NCBI GenBank assembly: GCA_012960535.1
Contig: DUBB01000027.1
Location: forward strand, 225,928-289,927
Reading direction: 5' to 3'
Length of the DNA: 64,000 nucleotides
Source of the DNA: Gammaproteobacteria bacterium
GTDB lineage: Bacteria > Pseudomonadota > Gammaproteobacteria > Pseudomonadales > Azotimanducaceae
The notes beneath the pieces were generated by a model. The model had not been told where the DNA came from, ran no database searches, and worked only from the letters and a program-made list of their open reading frames with translations. The stretch's first letter is position 1; the number at the start of each line of letters is the position of its first letter. Below, in pieces: positions 25,731-34,793 of the stretch. The position numbers and the translations under genes are program-made.

Positions 25731-26537
25731 TTAGTCCGTGTGGATAATTCTATGAAGTTTTTCGACGGCATCTCGATGACGGCTTGTTTCGGCAGTTCCA
25801 AAATCAATTTTTGGTTCAGGTAGCAGCTTGAAATGATTAAATCGATCTTCACCTGTAACCAGTACCGCGGTATCCGGGCCCTTGGTTTGATATACATGGC
25901 TGGCACAATAGCGAAGAACCATACCTATGCGACGGTCACCTGTCAGGTTGGGTCCACTGCCATGAATTAATCTGACATGATGAATTGACATCTCGCCAGC
26001 CCTCAGAGGGACAGTCTCAGCAGAATTCAGATCCAGCTCTTCTGTGATTGTCTGACCCCGGCTTAGCAGGTTATTTTTCTCATAAGTATTGTCGTGCTTA
26101 TACAGTTTTCCCTGATGGCTACCCGGAATAAATGTCATTGGCCCGGTTTCAAGCCCGGCATTTGATAAGGCAATCCAAACGGTTGCGATATCGTGCGGTT
26201 CAAGGCCCCAGTAGTTTGCGTCCTGGTGCAGGCTGACATGCATCTCATCGCCAGGCTCTTTGATAAACCACTGGGTAGACCAGAGTAGCAGATCTGGCCC
26301 TAGTAGATCTGTCAGAGGATTAACTATTCTCGGGTCGTTGACGACGCGCCAGGCCCAGCCCTGCAATAAGTGCAGATCGGTAGGTTTAACCGAGGAATTT
26401 TCGCCGAACCGGTTTTCAAAAGCTTCCAGTTCAGACCTTAACTGGCGTGCTTGGGAAGTTGAAAACAGTCTGACAGGTGCAAGAAAGCCACGCTGTGCAT
26501 AATCAGACTGTTGTCTGCTGGTTAACTGGTAGGGCAT
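25731..26537 (-). CDS. Phytanoyl-CoA dioxygenase (PhyH) family protein
   Basis: A 268-residue Fe(II)/2OG oxygenase. The iron pair is His104-x-Asp106 in SLHQDANYWGLEP; the distal His-Gly-Ser and the 2OG arginine are in LIHGSGPNLTGDRRIG. PhyH enzymes hydroxylate acyl-CoAs and many secondary metabolites; the LEPHDIATVWIAL block is typical. ATG 26537 is preferred, as it gives the usual N-terminus. It is separate from the PhyH protein at 55701-56546, with which it shares only the fold motifs. Confidence 0.84.
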   Translation of the reverse strand: MPYQLTSRQQSDYAQRGFLAPVRLFSTSQARQLRSELEAFENRFGENSSVKPTDLHLLQGWAWRVVNDPRIVNPLTDLLGPDLLLWSTQWFIKEPGDEMHVSLHQDANYWGLEPHDIATVWIALSNAGLETGPMTFIPGSHQGKLYKHDNTYEKNNLLSRGQTITEELDLNSAETVPLRAGEMSIHHVRLIHGSGPNLTGDRRIGMVLRYCASHVYQTKGPDTAVLVTGEDRFNHFKLLPEPKIDFGTAETSRHRDAVEKLHRIIHTD

Positions 26538-26881
26538 CGAGTTCGTAATTTTCAAAGTGTAAGAGAACTGAACATAGCACAACCTTGAACCCGCAATAAA
26601 TATCAGTTCACGATTCCCTCGGGCGGTAGTGGATTTGGCAAACCTTTGATATCGCTTAATAGCCTGCGAAAAGAGAGGGGGCTATCTCAGTTAATGCACT
26701 TAAGGCCAGTGTCTCGCCCCTGCAAAACCTGTGTAAAGAGATTCAGAGGGTGTATATCGGTCGATCGGTGAGACTTGATCTGTTACTGTCGTGAACGTCA
26801 TGGAGTAAGGCATTCGGGTAATAAAGCGCGTTTGCAGATTTGTGGTACGAGATAATAAAAAGGCTGATCAAGGGGCTGCTG
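26538..26881. other. Divergent intergenic region, nothing certain
   Basis: The 344-base spacer separates the PhyH-type gene (minus) from the methyltransferase gene (plus) and must contain both promoters. I see no repeat array, RNA gene or convincing ORF in it. The frame of the methyltransferase stays open back to 26840. Confidence 0.4.
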
Positions 26882-27706
26882 ATGTCAGGTAACAAGCAAC
26901 AACGCGAATACTGGAACGGCCAGGCCGGGGAAACCTGGACGTTGAACCAGATCAAATTGGATCGCATGCTGAACCCGCTGTCAGCTGAAGCCGTCAGGAT
27001 CGCAGCGGCAATACCGGGTGAGCGGGTTATGGATATAGGCTGCGGTTGCGGTGATACCAGTATTGCTTTAGCCAGGACAGGTGCAGTCGTTCAGGGCATT
27101 GATCTGTCTGAGCCTATGTTACGCCTGGCGAGTCAGCGGGCGAAATCCATCCAGGGCGTTACCTTTACTCAGGCGGATGCAGCGGTTGTGGCCTTTGCAC
27201 AACCTGTTCAGCTTTTATTTTCTCGATTTGGTGTGATGTTCTTCGAGGATCCGATTAAGGCCTTTAGTCACCTCCACAGTGGCCTCAGCGAGAAGGGTAG
27301 ACTGGTGTTTATCTGCTGGCAGAAGCCCAGTGCTAATCCGTGGATGTCCCTGGGCGGTAGGGCCTTGCAACCCTTTCTACCAGCGCCTGCTTCACCGCCG
27401 GATCCCCGGGCCCCCGGGCCATTTGCCTTCTCTGATCCAGCTTATGTAGAAGACCTGCTGGCCAAAGCTGGTTTCAATGAAATTGTCATAGAGTCGCTCA
27501 AAAAAGATCTGAAAGTGGCGGATACCTTGGACGAAGCACTGATCATACAGGGCCAGGTTGGCCCCGCCGCTAGAGCGATGGCAGAGTTGTCTGGAGATGA
27601 TTTGAAAAGCGCGCTCGATGCGGTGAGGACGGTACTTCAGGATCATATGAGCGATCAGGGATTATGGCTGGGGTCAGCAGTTTGGCTGGTATCGGCCCGG
27701 TTTTAG
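26882..27706 (+). CDS. SAM-dependent methyltransferase (class I)
   Basis: A 274-residue class I methyltransferase with the SAM motif VMDIGCGCGDTSIALA and the acidic loop GIDLSEPM after it; motif IV is FSRFGVMFFEDP. The N-terminal REYWNGQAGETWT segment is typical of UbiE/Coq5-like or small-molecule methyltransferases of this group. ATG 26882 is chosen over the in-frame ATG 42 bases upstream because AAGGGG stands near it. No methyl acceptor can be inferred. A downstream SDR follows on the same strand. Confidence 0.85.
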   Translation: MSGNKQQREYWNGQAGETWTLNQIKLDRMLNPLSAEAVRIAAAIPGERVMDIGCGCGDTSIALARTGAVVQGIDLSEPMLRLASQRAKSIQGVTFTQADAAVVAFAQPVQLLFSRFGVMFFEDPIKAFSHLHSGLSEKGRLVFICWQKPSANPWMSLGGRALQPFLPAPASPPDPRAPGPFAFSDPAYVEDLLAKAGFNEIVIESLKKDLKVADTLDEALIIQGQVGPAARAMAELSGDDLKSALDAVRTVLQDHMSDQGLWLGSAVWLVSARF

Positions 27707-27799
27707 TAAGCCAGTCTTGTCGGTGCCGCTGGACTGGCAGGAATTCAGGCTACCTCGAACAAGCAGGCTGATTAATACACCCTCTAAAAGGAAGTCATT

Positions 27800-28564
27800 A
27801 TGGATATGAAAGGCACAGTGAGTATTGTGACTGGTTCGTCCTCTGGGGTCGGTGCCGCCACGGTACGTCTGCTGGCTGCACGGGGAAGTCATGTCGTGGT
27901 TAATTATTCTAAAAGCGCGCCAGCTGCAGAGCAGGTTGCAGAAGAATGTCGGGTTCTCGGTGCTGAGGTACTGGTTTGTCAGGCCGATGTCAGCAATGAT
28001 GCAGATTGTAGAAAATTAGTTGATGAAGCTGTTGCCCGGTGGGGGCGTCTGGACGTGCTGGTCAATAATGCCGGGACAACCAAATTTGTAGCGCATGGTG
28101 ATTTTGATGGTCTTGATAGCGATGACTTTAAAGCTATATATGGTGTGAATGTCATTGGTCCATTCCAGATGGTCAGGGCAGCTAGGCAGGCGTTAACGGC
28201 ATCAGGTGACGCTGCTGTGGTCAATGTAGCGTCAGTTGCTGGGGTTAAGGGGGTGGGATCTTCAATTGCTTATGCTGCCTCAAAAGGCGCATTGATAACC
28301 ATGACAAAATCACTGGCACGGGTATTAGGACCGGAGATTCGTGTCAACACGGTCTGCCCCGGTTTTATTGAAGGCGATTGGCTGGCTCAGGGAATGGGCC
28401 AGGACAACTATGATCGTACTCGGCAGATGTTGCTGTCGCGCGCCCCGCTGCAGGCAGTCTGTACCCCAGAAACCGTTGCCCAGTCGATTCTGTCTTTTAT
28501 AGATAGTCACACCGTGGTGACCGGGCAACACCTGGTTTTGGACGGAGGGCAACTGTTGCTGTAG
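27800..28564 (+). CDS. Short-chain dehydrogenase/reductase (SDR), copy 3, FabG-like
   Basis: A 254-residue SDR with the TGSSSGVGAATVRLLA cofactor motif, the VNNAGTT segment, YAASK active site and a C-terminal VTGQHLVLDGGQ typical of 3-oxoacyl-ACP reductase-like enzymes. AAAGGAAG precedes ATG 27800. It lies 93 bases after the methyltransferase and may share its transcript. The substrate is unknown; a beta-ketoacyl or secondary alcohol substrate is likely. Confidence 0.87.
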   Translation: MDMKGTVSIVTGSSSGVGAATVRLLAARGSHVVVNYSKSAPAAEQVAEECRVLGAEVLVCQADVSNDADCRKLVDEAVARWGRLDVLVNNAGTTKFVAHGDFDGLDSDDFKAIYGVNVIGPFQMVRAARQALTASGDAAVVNVASVAGVKGVGSSIAYAASKGALITMTKSLARVLGPEIRVNTVCPGFIEGDWLAQGMGQDNYDRTRQMLLSRAPLQAVCTPETVAQSILSFIDSHTVVTGQHLVLDGGQLLL

Positions 28565-28722
28565 GCAGTGGTATTGAGCCGAGAGGTTCAGCTGCGCATG
28601 TCTATCATGGCATCAAAGTACGGCCAGCTTGAGCCAGTCGGTTTGCAGGAGACGCCGTTCCCCTGCTTCGGCAGTTGCAGTTTAGTGTAAGGTAACCTAG
28701 AACCTGATAGAGGAAGTCGACC

Positions 28723-30942
28723 ATGAGAATGCTGCTATTCCTGGGCTCCATATTATATGTCTGCCTGACCCATGCCGAGCAGAGTCTGCTTGGTTTCGAT
28801 GCTGAATCTGCTGCCATACAACTTCAACTGGAACAACGTTTTGATGAAGGTCTATCACAAGCAGACCAAGATGCCTGGTTACGAGAACTGTCTGCAAAAC
28901 CCCATCACGTTGGCTCTGAGGCTGGACAGGTTGTTGCGCAGACTATCAGCAAGTGGTTGTCTTCCTGGGGATATGATACGACGATAGAGACCTATCAGAT
29001 TCTATTGCCTACACCGAAGGTAAGAAAGCTCGATCTGATCGAACCCGAATTGATTGTGGCCGGGCTCACCGAGGAAGCCCTGCCTGAGGACCCAAGTACG
29101 GCGGCCCGTGAAGGATTGCTGGCACCTTACAATGCCTTTTCAGCCGATGGCAGCGCGGAAGGCGAGCTGGTTTTTATCAATTATGGCAGGCCTGAGGACC
29201 ACGAATTATTGGCGCGCTATGGTATAAGCCTGGAAGGGAAAATTGCTATTGCCAAGTATGGTAAATCGTGGCGGGGCATCAAGCCGAAACTGGCCGCTGA
29301 GAAAGGCGCTGTTGCTACCATAATTTACTCAGACCCGGCTGACGATGGTTACGGCAGAGGCGATGTGTATCCCCATGGGGCTTACAAACACGCATCGGCT
29401 GTACAACGCGGTTCGGTAATGGATATGCCGGTTTATCCCGGTGATGTTTTAACCCCAGGGCAACCAGCCATTGCTGGCACTGAGCGGCTGGCAATGGAAG
29501 ACGTCGCGACTATCACCAAGATTCCTGTTTTACCTGTGTCCTACCAGGATGCCCTGCCGCTGCTGAAAGCCATGGGTGGGTCGGTTGTGCCGCAGGAATG
29601 GGTAGGAGGCCTGCCAATTACCTACCATCTTGGGCCAGGGCCTGCCCGGGTCAGATTGACCCTGGAATTCAATTGGGATCGCGTGCCGGCCTACAATGTG
29701 ATCGCACGGTGGCCAGGGAACCAGTATCCGGAGGAATGGGTTATACGCGGCAATCATCATGATGGCTGGAATCATGGTGCTGCCGATCCACTGAGCGGTC
29801 TAGTCGCCTTGCTGGCCGAAGCCAAAGCTGTAGCCAGTCTCATTCGAGAGGGTTACCAGCCATCCAGAACGATCATTTATGCGGCCTGGGATGCCGAAGA
29901 ACCCGGCTTGATCGGATCGACGGAATGGGTAGAACATCACGCCGAAAAGCTCAGCAAGCAGGCAGTTGCGTATATTAATACAGATGGAAACAGCCGAGGG
30001 TTTCTCAACGCGGGGGGCAGCCACTCATTGGAAAAATTCGTCGACGAAATTGCAGCGGTTGTAGATGATCCCCAGACCGGTGTATCTGTCAAAGCAAGAC
30101 TGAAAGCAAGACTTGCAATCAGTGAGCCTGCTCCAAGTGAGGAAGATGCTGAACGGGATGGGCTCAGGCTTTATCCACTGGGTTCAGGCTCCGACTATAC
30201 CCCTTTTCTACAGCATCTGGGTATTGCTTCATTAAACCTGGGCTTTGGCGGAGAAGGCTCCGGGGGCAGCTATCACACCCTTTACGATACTTACCAGCAT
30301 TACACCCGCTTCCGCGATCCTGGGTTGGCCTATGGTAGTACGCTGGCTAAGGTTGCAGGTCGTGCCACGCTTCGACTGGCAAATGCGCCGCAGTTACCTT
30401 TTGAGTTTACCCATCTGGTGGACAATATCAGCGGTTATGTAGATGAGCTTGAAATTCTGGCCGATACCCTGCGTAAACAGACTGCCCGTTCCAACGCGCT
30501 GGTATCAACGGGTCAGTTTGCCCTTGCGCTGGACCCTGATAAAGCTTTAAAAGCGCCTGTAATTCGTGCCGAAGTCCCGTTTATAAATTTTACACCCTTA
30601 AAAAATGCCCTGCTTCAGTTACAAGCAGCATCGACCCGATTGGAGCAGGCCAATGGTTCTTATCCGCAGGCACAGATGGGTCGTCTTAATAAGCTTCTGT
30701 ATCAGTCAGAACGATTATTAACACGGGATCACGGCTTACCCGATCGATCCTGGTATAGGCACCATATCTATGCCCCCGGGCTAACAACAGGATATGGTGT
30801 CAAAACCATTCCAGGCGTTAGAGAAGCTATTGAGATCAGAGACTTTGACACGGCAGAGGAACAGATTCTGATCGCTGCGGCAGTGCTTGATGATCTCTCA
30901 GCGCATTTGAATGTTATTGCTGACCTTGCCCAGGTTGAGTGA
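28723..30942 (+). CDS. Secreted M28 family metallopeptidase (glutamate carboxypeptidase II-like)
   Basis: A 739-residue exported peptidase. An N-terminal signal peptide (MLLFLGSILYVCLTHA) precedes a PA (protease-associated) domain-like segment and the M28 catalytic domain. Zinc-ligand regions are NHHDGWNHGAADPLSG, the WDAEEPGLIGSTEW glutamate pair, YINTDGN, and the distal histidine in GSYHTLYDTYQHY. A transferrin-receptor-like dimerisation domain makes up the C-terminal third. It would cleave small peptides or N-acylated amino acids in the periplasm. ATG 28723 has only a GAGG-like site upstream. No obvious partner gene. Confidence 0.88.
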   Translation: MRMLLFLGSILYVCLTHAEQSLLGFDAESAAIQLQLEQRFDEGLSQADQDAWLRELSAKPHHVGSEAGQVVAQTISKWLSSWGYDTTIETYQILLPTPKVRKLDLIEPELIVAGLTEEALPEDPSTAAREGLLAPYNAFSADGSAEGELVFINYGRPEDHELLARYGISLEGKIAIAKYGKSWRGIKPKLAAEKGAVATIIYSDPADDGYGRGDVYPHGAYKHASAVQRGSVMDMPVYPGDVLTPGQPAIAGTERLAMEDVATITKIPVLPVSYQDALPLLKAMGGSVVPQEWVGGLPITYHLGPGPARVRLTLEFNWDRVPAYNVIARWPGNQYPEEWVIRGNHHDGWNHGAADPLSGLVALLAEAKAVASLIREGYQPSRTIIYAAWDAEEPGLIGSTEWVEHHAEKLSKQAVAYINTDGNSRGFLNAGGSHSLEKFVDEIAAVVDDPQTGVSVKARLKARLAISEPAPSEEDAERDGLRLYPLGSGSDYTPFLQHLGIASLNLGFGGEGSGGSYHTLYDTYQHYTRFRDPGLAYGSTLAKVAGRATLRLANAPQLPFEFTHLVDNISGYVDELEILADTLRKQTARSNALVSTGQFALALDPDKALKAPVIRAEVPFINFTPLKNALLQLQAASTRLEQANGSYPQAQMGRLNKLLYQSERLLTRDHGLPDRSWYRHHIYAPGLTTGYGVKTIPGVREAIEIRDFDTAEEQILIAAAVLDDLSAHLNVIADLAQVE

Positions 30943-31012
30943 AATTATTTCGCTGTTTTCTGAAAGCCTGGGATCGTAAACGGCCGGCTGGGCCTACCAG
31001 GGTCAGCCAGGA

Positions 31013-31350
31013 TTAAACAGCCTCGTCAATGAGGTTACCGACCATCTCGTTTGCGGTATGGAGGACCTTTGAGTTCACGTCGATAGCCATTTCGGCTCGT
31101 AATTGTTCTATCAATTTAAGGCCAGGTCGATGTTTGAGTGATCTGGCAGGTTTCCGTCTCTCTGGTAGACTTCTTTGGGGTTTTCAAACTCCTGCGGAGA
31201 GGTCGTTACGCCGCCGGATTTCACCGCTTTGATATCCAAGCGCTGTGCTTCATAGCTTTCAGTATGGCTGTTGGCGACATTGTTTGCCGAGACAGAAAGT
31301 TGCTGTTTTGCCGCAACTATTCCCGAATAAGCGATAGAATTAACGTGCAT
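31013..31350 (-). pseudogene. Frameshifted flagellar basal-body-rod-like small protein
   Basis: From ATG 31350 the frame reads MHVNSIAYSGIVAAKQQLSV and SANNVANSHTESYEAQRL, the N-terminal pattern of flagellar rod/hook proteins (SAxNxAN motif), and stops at 31111. In the -1 frame the sequence goes straight on as LIEQLRAEMAIDVNSKVLHT, ending at 31013, which is the matching C-terminal rod motif (leucine-isoleucine-glutamate-glutamine, then an N-x-K-V-x-x-T-x-x-M pattern). Together they give about 112 residues. The break lies near 31111-31119. One missing base in the genome or the assembly explains it best; programmed frameshifting is possible but the site (TTA AAT TGA) is not a classic slippery heptamer. 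No other flagellar gene is in the window, so this is a solitary rod-like protein. Confidence 0.75.
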
Positions 31351-32007
31351 CTCAGCAAGTATGAGCTTTCCGGGGCAAATGGCAATTTTATTCAAAGCCT
31401 AAAATTGGCCACCATTTTTATTTAGGGCGTAAAATTGGTCTCCACTTTTATTTAAAGCGTAAAATTGGTCGCCATTTTTATTAAAGGCCTAAAAATCACC
31501 TCCATTTGTTTCAGTTGTCAGTTTATGGCATGCAGTTGCGCCATTGGATTGTATGAATCCGTTGCTGTTTCAAAAAACTACGCATCGGCTGGTTTATGAT
31601 ACTGCTCGCCTCGGTCAGGGTGATTGCGATGATGTCCTGTTATGGAACGAGCGCTATGAGATCACTGAAACCACTATTTATAACATTTACCTTGGAATTG
31701 CTTGCCGGCTTTTTACGGCGCTGCCCCGCAGCGGTCTGTCACCCCGGGTAACAGACGGCATGATGCCGCAAACAGGGCAAACCAGCGAATTGCTGCTCTA
31801 TTTAAACCCCCCTTAACAGGGCATTCATAATATTCGTCTTCAACCGTGTTCGCGGCTTAATTGCGGAAAAATAAATCTTGCTCTGAAGCCCTCTGGTTCA
31901 GCGCCTGGTTCTGCCAGCCGATAGAGCCCGGTAACGCGTTGACTTTAGTCATGGGGATGATTATGTTGGGCGCTGTTATCAGTATTAAACCATCAGGGAG
32001 TCAGAGC
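31351..32007. other. Intergenic stretch with a repeat array and no certain gene
   Basis: Between the rod-like gene and the thiolase, 657 bases hold a 30-bp tandem repeat (31381-31511). The remainder contains a 90-codon ORF (31544-31816, plus) with no recognised similarity, no good ribosome-binding site and a composition I do not trust. The thiolase frame is open well upstream of its likely start. Confidence 0.45.
31381..31511. repeat. 30-bp tandem repeat upstream of the rod-like gene
   Basis: Three 30-bp units start at 31400, 31430 and 31460, each beginning TAAAATTGG and continuing with a CC-centred block and a T-rich run ending near GCG or GCC. A shorter half-unit precedes them (31381-31399) and a degenerate one follows (31490-31511). 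The array starts about 30 bases upstream of the ATG of the minus-strand rod-like gene. Multi-copy terminal repeats of some insertion sequences look similar, but no transposase is next to it. Confidence 0.8.
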
Positions 32008-33192
32008 ATGAGTAATAAAGTAAAAGTAGCGGGTGTAGGTATGATTCCATTTACCAAGCCCGGCGCCAGTGACGACTACCCAGTGATGGGTGAAACAGCT
32101 GCAAGGCTTGCGATTGAAGACGCGGGCATTGATTACAGGGATATCGGACAGGCGTATGTGGGTTATGTTTATGGGGATTCGACCTCAGGACAAGCCGCCC
32201 TCTATGGATTGGGTATGACGGGTATACCCATGGTGAATGTGAACAATAACTGCGCCACTGGTAGCTCGGCTCTTTTCCTGGCTCGACAGGCGGTGCAGGC
32301 CGGCATTGTCGATTGCGCGCTTGCATTGGGTTTTGAACAGATGAACCCGGGCGCACTTGGTGCTATCTTCTCGGATCGTCCCAGCCCACTAAAACGATTC
32401 TTTAGGGAAAGAAAGAGACTGCAGGGTGTTGATAAGCAGGCGCCCGACGCCGCGCAGTATTTTGGCGGTGCTGGTAAGGAATATGCTGACGAATATGGAA
32501 CACGTACTGAAACTTTTGCAAAAATTTCTGCGAAGGCCAGGATTCACGCGGCAAATAACCCTTATGCCGTATTTCGTGAGTTGTTGTCTGTAGAGCAGAT
32601 AATGGAATCACCCCATATTTATGGGCCATTAACCCGTTTTCAATGTTGTCCGCCAACCTGCGGCGCTGCCGCTGCTGTTATCTGCAGCGAGGAATTTGCC
32701 AAAAAGCATGGCCTGAATAACGCCATTAGTATCAAAGGCCAGGCGATGACCACAGATTTTGCGAGTACTTTGGAAGAGCATTCTTTGCGTAAACTGGTGG
32801 GTGTGGATATGGCTAAGGCCGCGGCTGACCAGGTGTACGAAGAAGCCGGTATCGGACCCGAGGATATACAGGTCGTTGAACTGCATGACTGCTTTACTGC
32901 TAACGAATTGCTGACCTACGAAGCGTTAGGCTTGACTGACCAGGGCACTGCAGAGAAGTTCATCTGGGACGGTGATAACACTTATGGTGGCAAGGTCGTT
33001 ACCAACCCATCCGGCGGATTGCTGTCAAAAGGCCACCCGCTTGGTGCAACCGGCCTGGCCCAGTGTACGGAATTGGTTTGGCAGCTGCGTGGTGATGCCG
33101 GTCCGCGTCAGGTGGAGGGCGCCCGCCATGGGCTTCAGCATAACCTCGGCCTAGGTGGTGCCTGTGTGGTGACACTGTATTCAAACGACTAG
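32008..33192 (+). CDS. SCP-x/non-specific lipid-transfer-type thiolase
   Basis: A 394-residue thiolase of the lipid-transfer (SCP-x) branch. The nucleophile Cys lies in NNNCATGSSALFLARQAV, and the second site histidine in GGLLSKGHPLGATGLAQ; a further ELHDCFTANELL segment is characteristic. These enzymes cleave branched-chain or steroid side-chain 3-ketoacyl-CoA. ATG 32008, after AGGGAG, is chosen; the frame is open 147 bases upstream without a proper site. It heads a same-strand run with PPOX, SDR and VOC genes, suggesting a lipid- or isoprenoid-degrading operon. Confidence 0.9.
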   Translation: MSNKVKVAGVGMIPFTKPGASDDYPVMGETAARLAIEDAGIDYRDIGQAYVGYVYGDSTSGQAALYGLGMTGIPMVNVNNNCATGSSALFLARQAVQAGIVDCALALGFEQMNPGALGAIFSDRPSPLKRFFRERKRLQGVDKQAPDAAQYFGGAGKEYADEYGTRTETFAKISAKARIHAANNPYAVFRELLSVEQIMESPHIYGPLTRFQCCPPTCGAAAAVICSEEFAKKHGLNNAISIKGQAMTTDFASTLEEHSLRKLVGVDMAKAAADQVYEEAGIGPEDIQVVELHDCFTANELLTYEALGLTDQGTAEKFIWDGDNTYGGKVVTNPSGGLLSKGHPLGATGLAQCTELVWQLRGDAGPRQVEGARHGLQHNLGLGGACVVTLYSND

Positions 33193-33249
33193 GGTTTAAC
33201 GCGGTTGAAATGGCAATAAAATCTGCGAAATCCGATAGCAGGGGTGTCT

Positions 33250-33747
33250 ATGCCTAAACTGAAAGCGACAGAAAGAGATCAATTTTTACAGGAACCAGGG
33301 GTTGTGATGCGCATAGCCGTGGTCAGAGCCGATGGTAGCCCCCTGGTTACCCCCATCTGGTTTATCCACGAAAATAATGCTATCTATTTCACGCCGCGTG
33401 AAAAGTCAGAATGGTTCAATTGCCTCAGACGGGATCCTCGCGTTGCTTTGAGCATAGATGAGCAGGTTATGCCGTACCGGAAAGTTCTTGTGGAGGGAGC
33501 GGCTGAACTGGTTCATGACGTCGGTGAGGATGATGACTGGCGGGAGCTTTACAGCCGTATTGCGCAGCGCTATGTCGGAATAGAAGGCGCCAGGCAATAT
33601 ATTCACAATACCATTGACCAGCCAAGAGGCCTGTATCGAGTAGCCATTGGAGACGCCACGATGGTGACCTGGCGAATGCCGGTTGAAGGAGAAGCATCTA
33701 TGGGGATCTGGGCCAGTCGCTATTACGTACCCGGGACTGACTTCTAG
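33250..33747 (+). CDS. Pyridoxamine 5'-phosphate oxidase (split-barrel) family protein 1
   Basis: A 165-residue flavin- or F420-type split barrel. Family signs are VVRADGSPLVTPIWFIHEN, YFTPREKSEWFN and DPRVALSIDEQ, with a C-terminal VTWRMP segment. Probably an FMN- or F420-dependent reductase/oxidase acting on a small organic substrate; true PNPOx activity is unlikely. ATG 33250 follows AGGGG at five bases; an in-frame GTG six bases earlier is less likely. It lies 57 bases after the thiolase, on the same strand. Confidence 0.82.
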   Translation: MPKLKATERDQFLQEPGVVMRIAVVRADGSPLVTPIWFIHENNAIYFTPREKSEWFNCLRRDPRVALSIDEQVMPYRKVLVEGAAELVHDVGEDDDWRELYSRIAQRYVGIEGARQYIHNTIDQPRGLYRVAIGDATMVTWRMPVEGEASMGIWASRYYVPGTDF

Positions 33748-33751
33748 ATAA

Positions 33752-33780
33752 TGCCTGCTCCTGCTCAGGCAGGTATTTAT
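33752..33780 (+). terminator. Rho-independent-like terminator after the PPOX gene
   Basis: A stem TGCCTG (33752-33757) and CAGGCA (33766-33771) with an eight-base loop is followed by GGTATTTATTTATG, a T-rich tail. It lies directly after the stop codon of the PPOX gene, so the downstream SDR probably has its own promoter. Confidence 0.5.
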
Positions 33781-33921
33781 TTATGCTTACGCTGATGGTT
33801 GCCAGCGCTGAATCAGGGTTAATCCTGATTTCGAGCCTTCGGCCCAAGCTTGTACGCAGTCATTTGCGTTTGAGATGTGCTGCGGCATAATCATGGAAAT
33901 CACAAGATTAAAGAGGCCAGG

Positions 33922-34704
33922 ATGGCAGAATTAGAAGGTAAAGTTGCTATTGTTACTGGATCTGGGCGCGGTATAGGTAAAGCCGTTGCCAAGGTCTTCG
34001 CTCGGGAAGGTGCTAAAGTAGTGGTTGCCAGCCGCACCCCGGCCACGGTAGAAGCCGTCGCCCAGGAAATACGGGATGAAGGCCATACTGCTCTGGGCGT
34101 ACCCACTGATGTCAGCCAGAAAGACCAGATTCTAGCAATGGTCGCCACCACAGTAGAGCATTACGGGACGGTCGATATACTGATTAATAATGCCCAGGGC
34201 TTTGGCACGGCCGAAAAACCAAGGGCATCAACCATACCAACACCAATTGAAGATACCGATGATGCGGAATGGGACTACACTTTCCGAACCGGTGCTACAG
34301 CAACGCTATGGGGTATGCAGGCAGTTTTCCCTTATATGAAGGAACATGGCGGCCGGATTGTCAATTTTGCATCTGGCTCTGGGATGGACGGCTTCCCCGG
34401 TAATACGCCCTATAACGCAACCAAGGAGGCGATTCGAGCACTGACTCGCACGGCAGCGCGCGAGTGGGGGAAATATGCTATTTCTGTTAATACGGTTAAT
34501 CCGTCGTTGCGAACGGATGCCTGGGAAAACTGGGAAGCTAATAATCAGGAATTTGTTCAGGGTCTCAAAGATAAAATGCCGCTGGGGTTCCTGGGCGACC
34601 CAGAACAGCATGGCGCACCCTGGCTGGTCTGGTTGGCAGGCAAGGGCGGGGAATACGTAACGGGGATGACCATCATGCTTAATGGTGGCCGGCACATGCC
34701 GTAA
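33922..34704 (+). CDS. Short-chain dehydrogenase/reductase (SDR), copy 4
   Basis: A 260-residue SDR. The cofactor motif is TGSGRGIGKAVAKVFA, the NNAQGFG segment replaces the usual NNAG (a Gln follows Ala), and YNATK is the active site. The C-terminus ends VTGMTIMLNGGRHMP. ATG 33922 is preferred, after GAGG; the frame is open 45 bases upstream. The Ala-Gln variant in the NNAG loop is unusual but occurs in some branches. The downstream VOC gene begins 90 bases later. Confidence 0.85.
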   Translation: MAELEGKVAIVTGSGRGIGKAVAKVFAREGAKVVVASRTPATVEAVAQEIRDEGHTALGVPTDVSQKDQILAMVATTVEHYGTVDILINNAQGFGTAEKPRASTIPTPIEDTDDAEWDYTFRTGATATLWGMQAVFPYMKEHGGRIVNFASGSGMDGFPGNTPYNATKEAIRALTRTAAREWGKYAISVNTVNPSLRTDAWENWEANNQEFVQGLKDKMPLGFLGDPEQHGAPWLVWLAGKGGEYVTGMTIMLNGGRHMP

Positions 34705-34793
34705 ATAGGTCGGTCTCGTAATGGTTTTGAAGTGATGGTCGGGGCAGGGTAAAAGGGTGGAATATGGGCCCCCGGGGTAAGGAGTCGGATTTT

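Noticed and set aside
31105..31125. Programmed -1 ribosomal frameshift in the rod-like gene
   Set aside because: The site TTA-AAT-TGA is not a classic X-XXY-YYZ heptamer and no clear downstream stem was found; a simple deletion is more likely.
31381..31511. Insertion sequence end
   Set aside because: No transposase ORF, no second inverted end and no target duplication could be seen, so a mobile element is not called.
31544..31816. 90-codon ORF between the repeat array and the thiolase
   Set aside because: Weak start context, no family resemblance, uneven composition; left out as a gene.
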